A DNA stretch of 5,333 nt. It comes from Dehalococcoidales bacterium (GTDB lineage: Bacteria > Chloroflexota > Dehalococcoidia > Dehalococcoidales > UBA5760). The notes under the pieces are model-generated. The model saw nothing but the letters and a program-made list of their open reading frames with translations. It was not told the DNA's origin and did not search any database. Where the stretch lies: contig JAQTTS010000165.1 of assembly GCA_028710655.1 (NCBI GenBank), forward strand, positions 1 through 5,333, written 5' to 3'. The position numbers were made by a program, and so were the translations under genes. This document shows positions 5,002-5,333 of this stretch, piece after piece (the first letter of the stretch is position 1; the number at the start of each line of letters is the position of its first letter).

Positions 5002-5333
5002 ATGAAACAATATAAACGGGAACAAGCGTTCGAAATTGTGAAATCAGGATACGATCGGCTTGGCAATCGCTATACCGCCGAAAGGGAAAAGGCCGACAAC
5101 AGGAGAGAAGTAAACGCTTTTACGTCGCTGCTACCCGCTAACGGACAAGTGCTCGACGCGGGATCCGGAACAGGGATACCAGTAGCACGGCACCTGGTTA
5201 AAGCCGGATTCGAAGTCATCGGAATAGATTTTTCGGAGGTAATGGTAGCAGCTGCACGCGAAAACGTGCCGGCCGCCGCCTTTCAGAAGATGAATATAGT
5301 TGAAATCGACTTTCCTGTTGAATCATTCGATGG
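5002..5333 (+). CDS. Class I SAM-dependent methyltransferase, N-terminal part (right edge cuts it)
   Basis: 110 complete codons are visible from ATG 5002, and the frame stays open to the window end. A short alpha-helical lead (Y-D-R-L-G-N-R-Y, about 18-25) precedes the Rossmann SAM-binding motif I, V-L-D-A-G-S-G-T-G (about 52-60). Next come G-F-E-V-I-G-I-D-F-S (about 71-80), whose Asp should bind the ribose of SAM, and the start of the motif around D-F-P-V-E-S-F-D-G near residue 110. This matches small cytosolic UbiE/Methyltransf_11/25-type enzymes, which transfer a methyl group from SAM to a small molecule. The acceptor cannot be inferred from this part. No Shine-Dalgarno sequence precedes the ATG, and the promoter at 4964-4992 sits so close that the mRNA is probably leaderless. 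An in-frame TTG at 4957 exists but overlaps the promoter and has no RBS, so ATG 5002 is preferred. Confidence 0.88.
   Translation, partial: MKQYKREQAFEIVKSGYDRLGNRYTAEREKADNRREVNAFTSLLPANGQVLDAGSGTGIPVARHLVKAGFEVIGIDFSEVMVAAARENVPAAAFQKMNIVEIDFPVESFD

Overview
The window is bacterial chromosomal DNA of moderate GC, with Shine-Dalgarno-led genes, sigma-70-like promoters and a lipoprotein signal of Gram-negative type. The repeat style of the lipoprotein (W-x-P-L-G-S-G and L-I-A-G-G-x-F-T-T-A-G-G) is common in environmental bacteria such as Bacteroidetes/Chlorobi-like, delta-proteobacterial and candidate-phylum lineages. The sequence does not fix the taxon.

Layout, left to right. (1) Positions 1-1118, minus strand: the N-terminal 372 residues of a secreted lipoprotein made of exact 138-bp (46-residue) kelch-like repeats; its C-terminus lies beyond the left edge. 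It has its own promoter (1149-1177) and a good RBS. (2) 1119-1586: a 468-bp gap with two compact palindromes, a hairpin, an orphan Shine-Dalgarno sequence and a terminator-like stem-loop, but no convincing gene. (3) 1587-4301, minus strand: a complete 904-residue P2-type cation-pumping ATPase with every catalytic motif present but altered ion-site residues in M5, M6 and M8. (4) 4302-4523: its upstream region, with two candidate promoters and a leader of about 170 nt. (5) 4524-4817, minus strand: a 5'-truncated IS3-family transposase C-terminus, a relic. (6) 4818-5001: a divergent intergenic region with a good plus-strand promoter. (7) 5002 to the right edge, plus strand: the N-terminal 110 residues of a class I SAM-dependent methyltransferase, which appears to be leaderless or nearly so.

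The genes do not form an obvious pathway. The ATPase and the lipoprotein are codirectional but 468 bp apart with separate promoters, so they are probably separate transcription units; the methyltransferase is divergent. I see no CRISPR array, tRNA, rRNA, toxin-antitoxin pair or defence system, and nothing that demands a new biological system. The most useful leads are the IS relic placed just upstream of the ATPase promoter, the non-SERCA ion-site residues of the ATPase, the homogenised repeat array of the lipoprotein, and the unexplained palindromes and orphan Shine-Dalgarno in the 1119-1586 gap.
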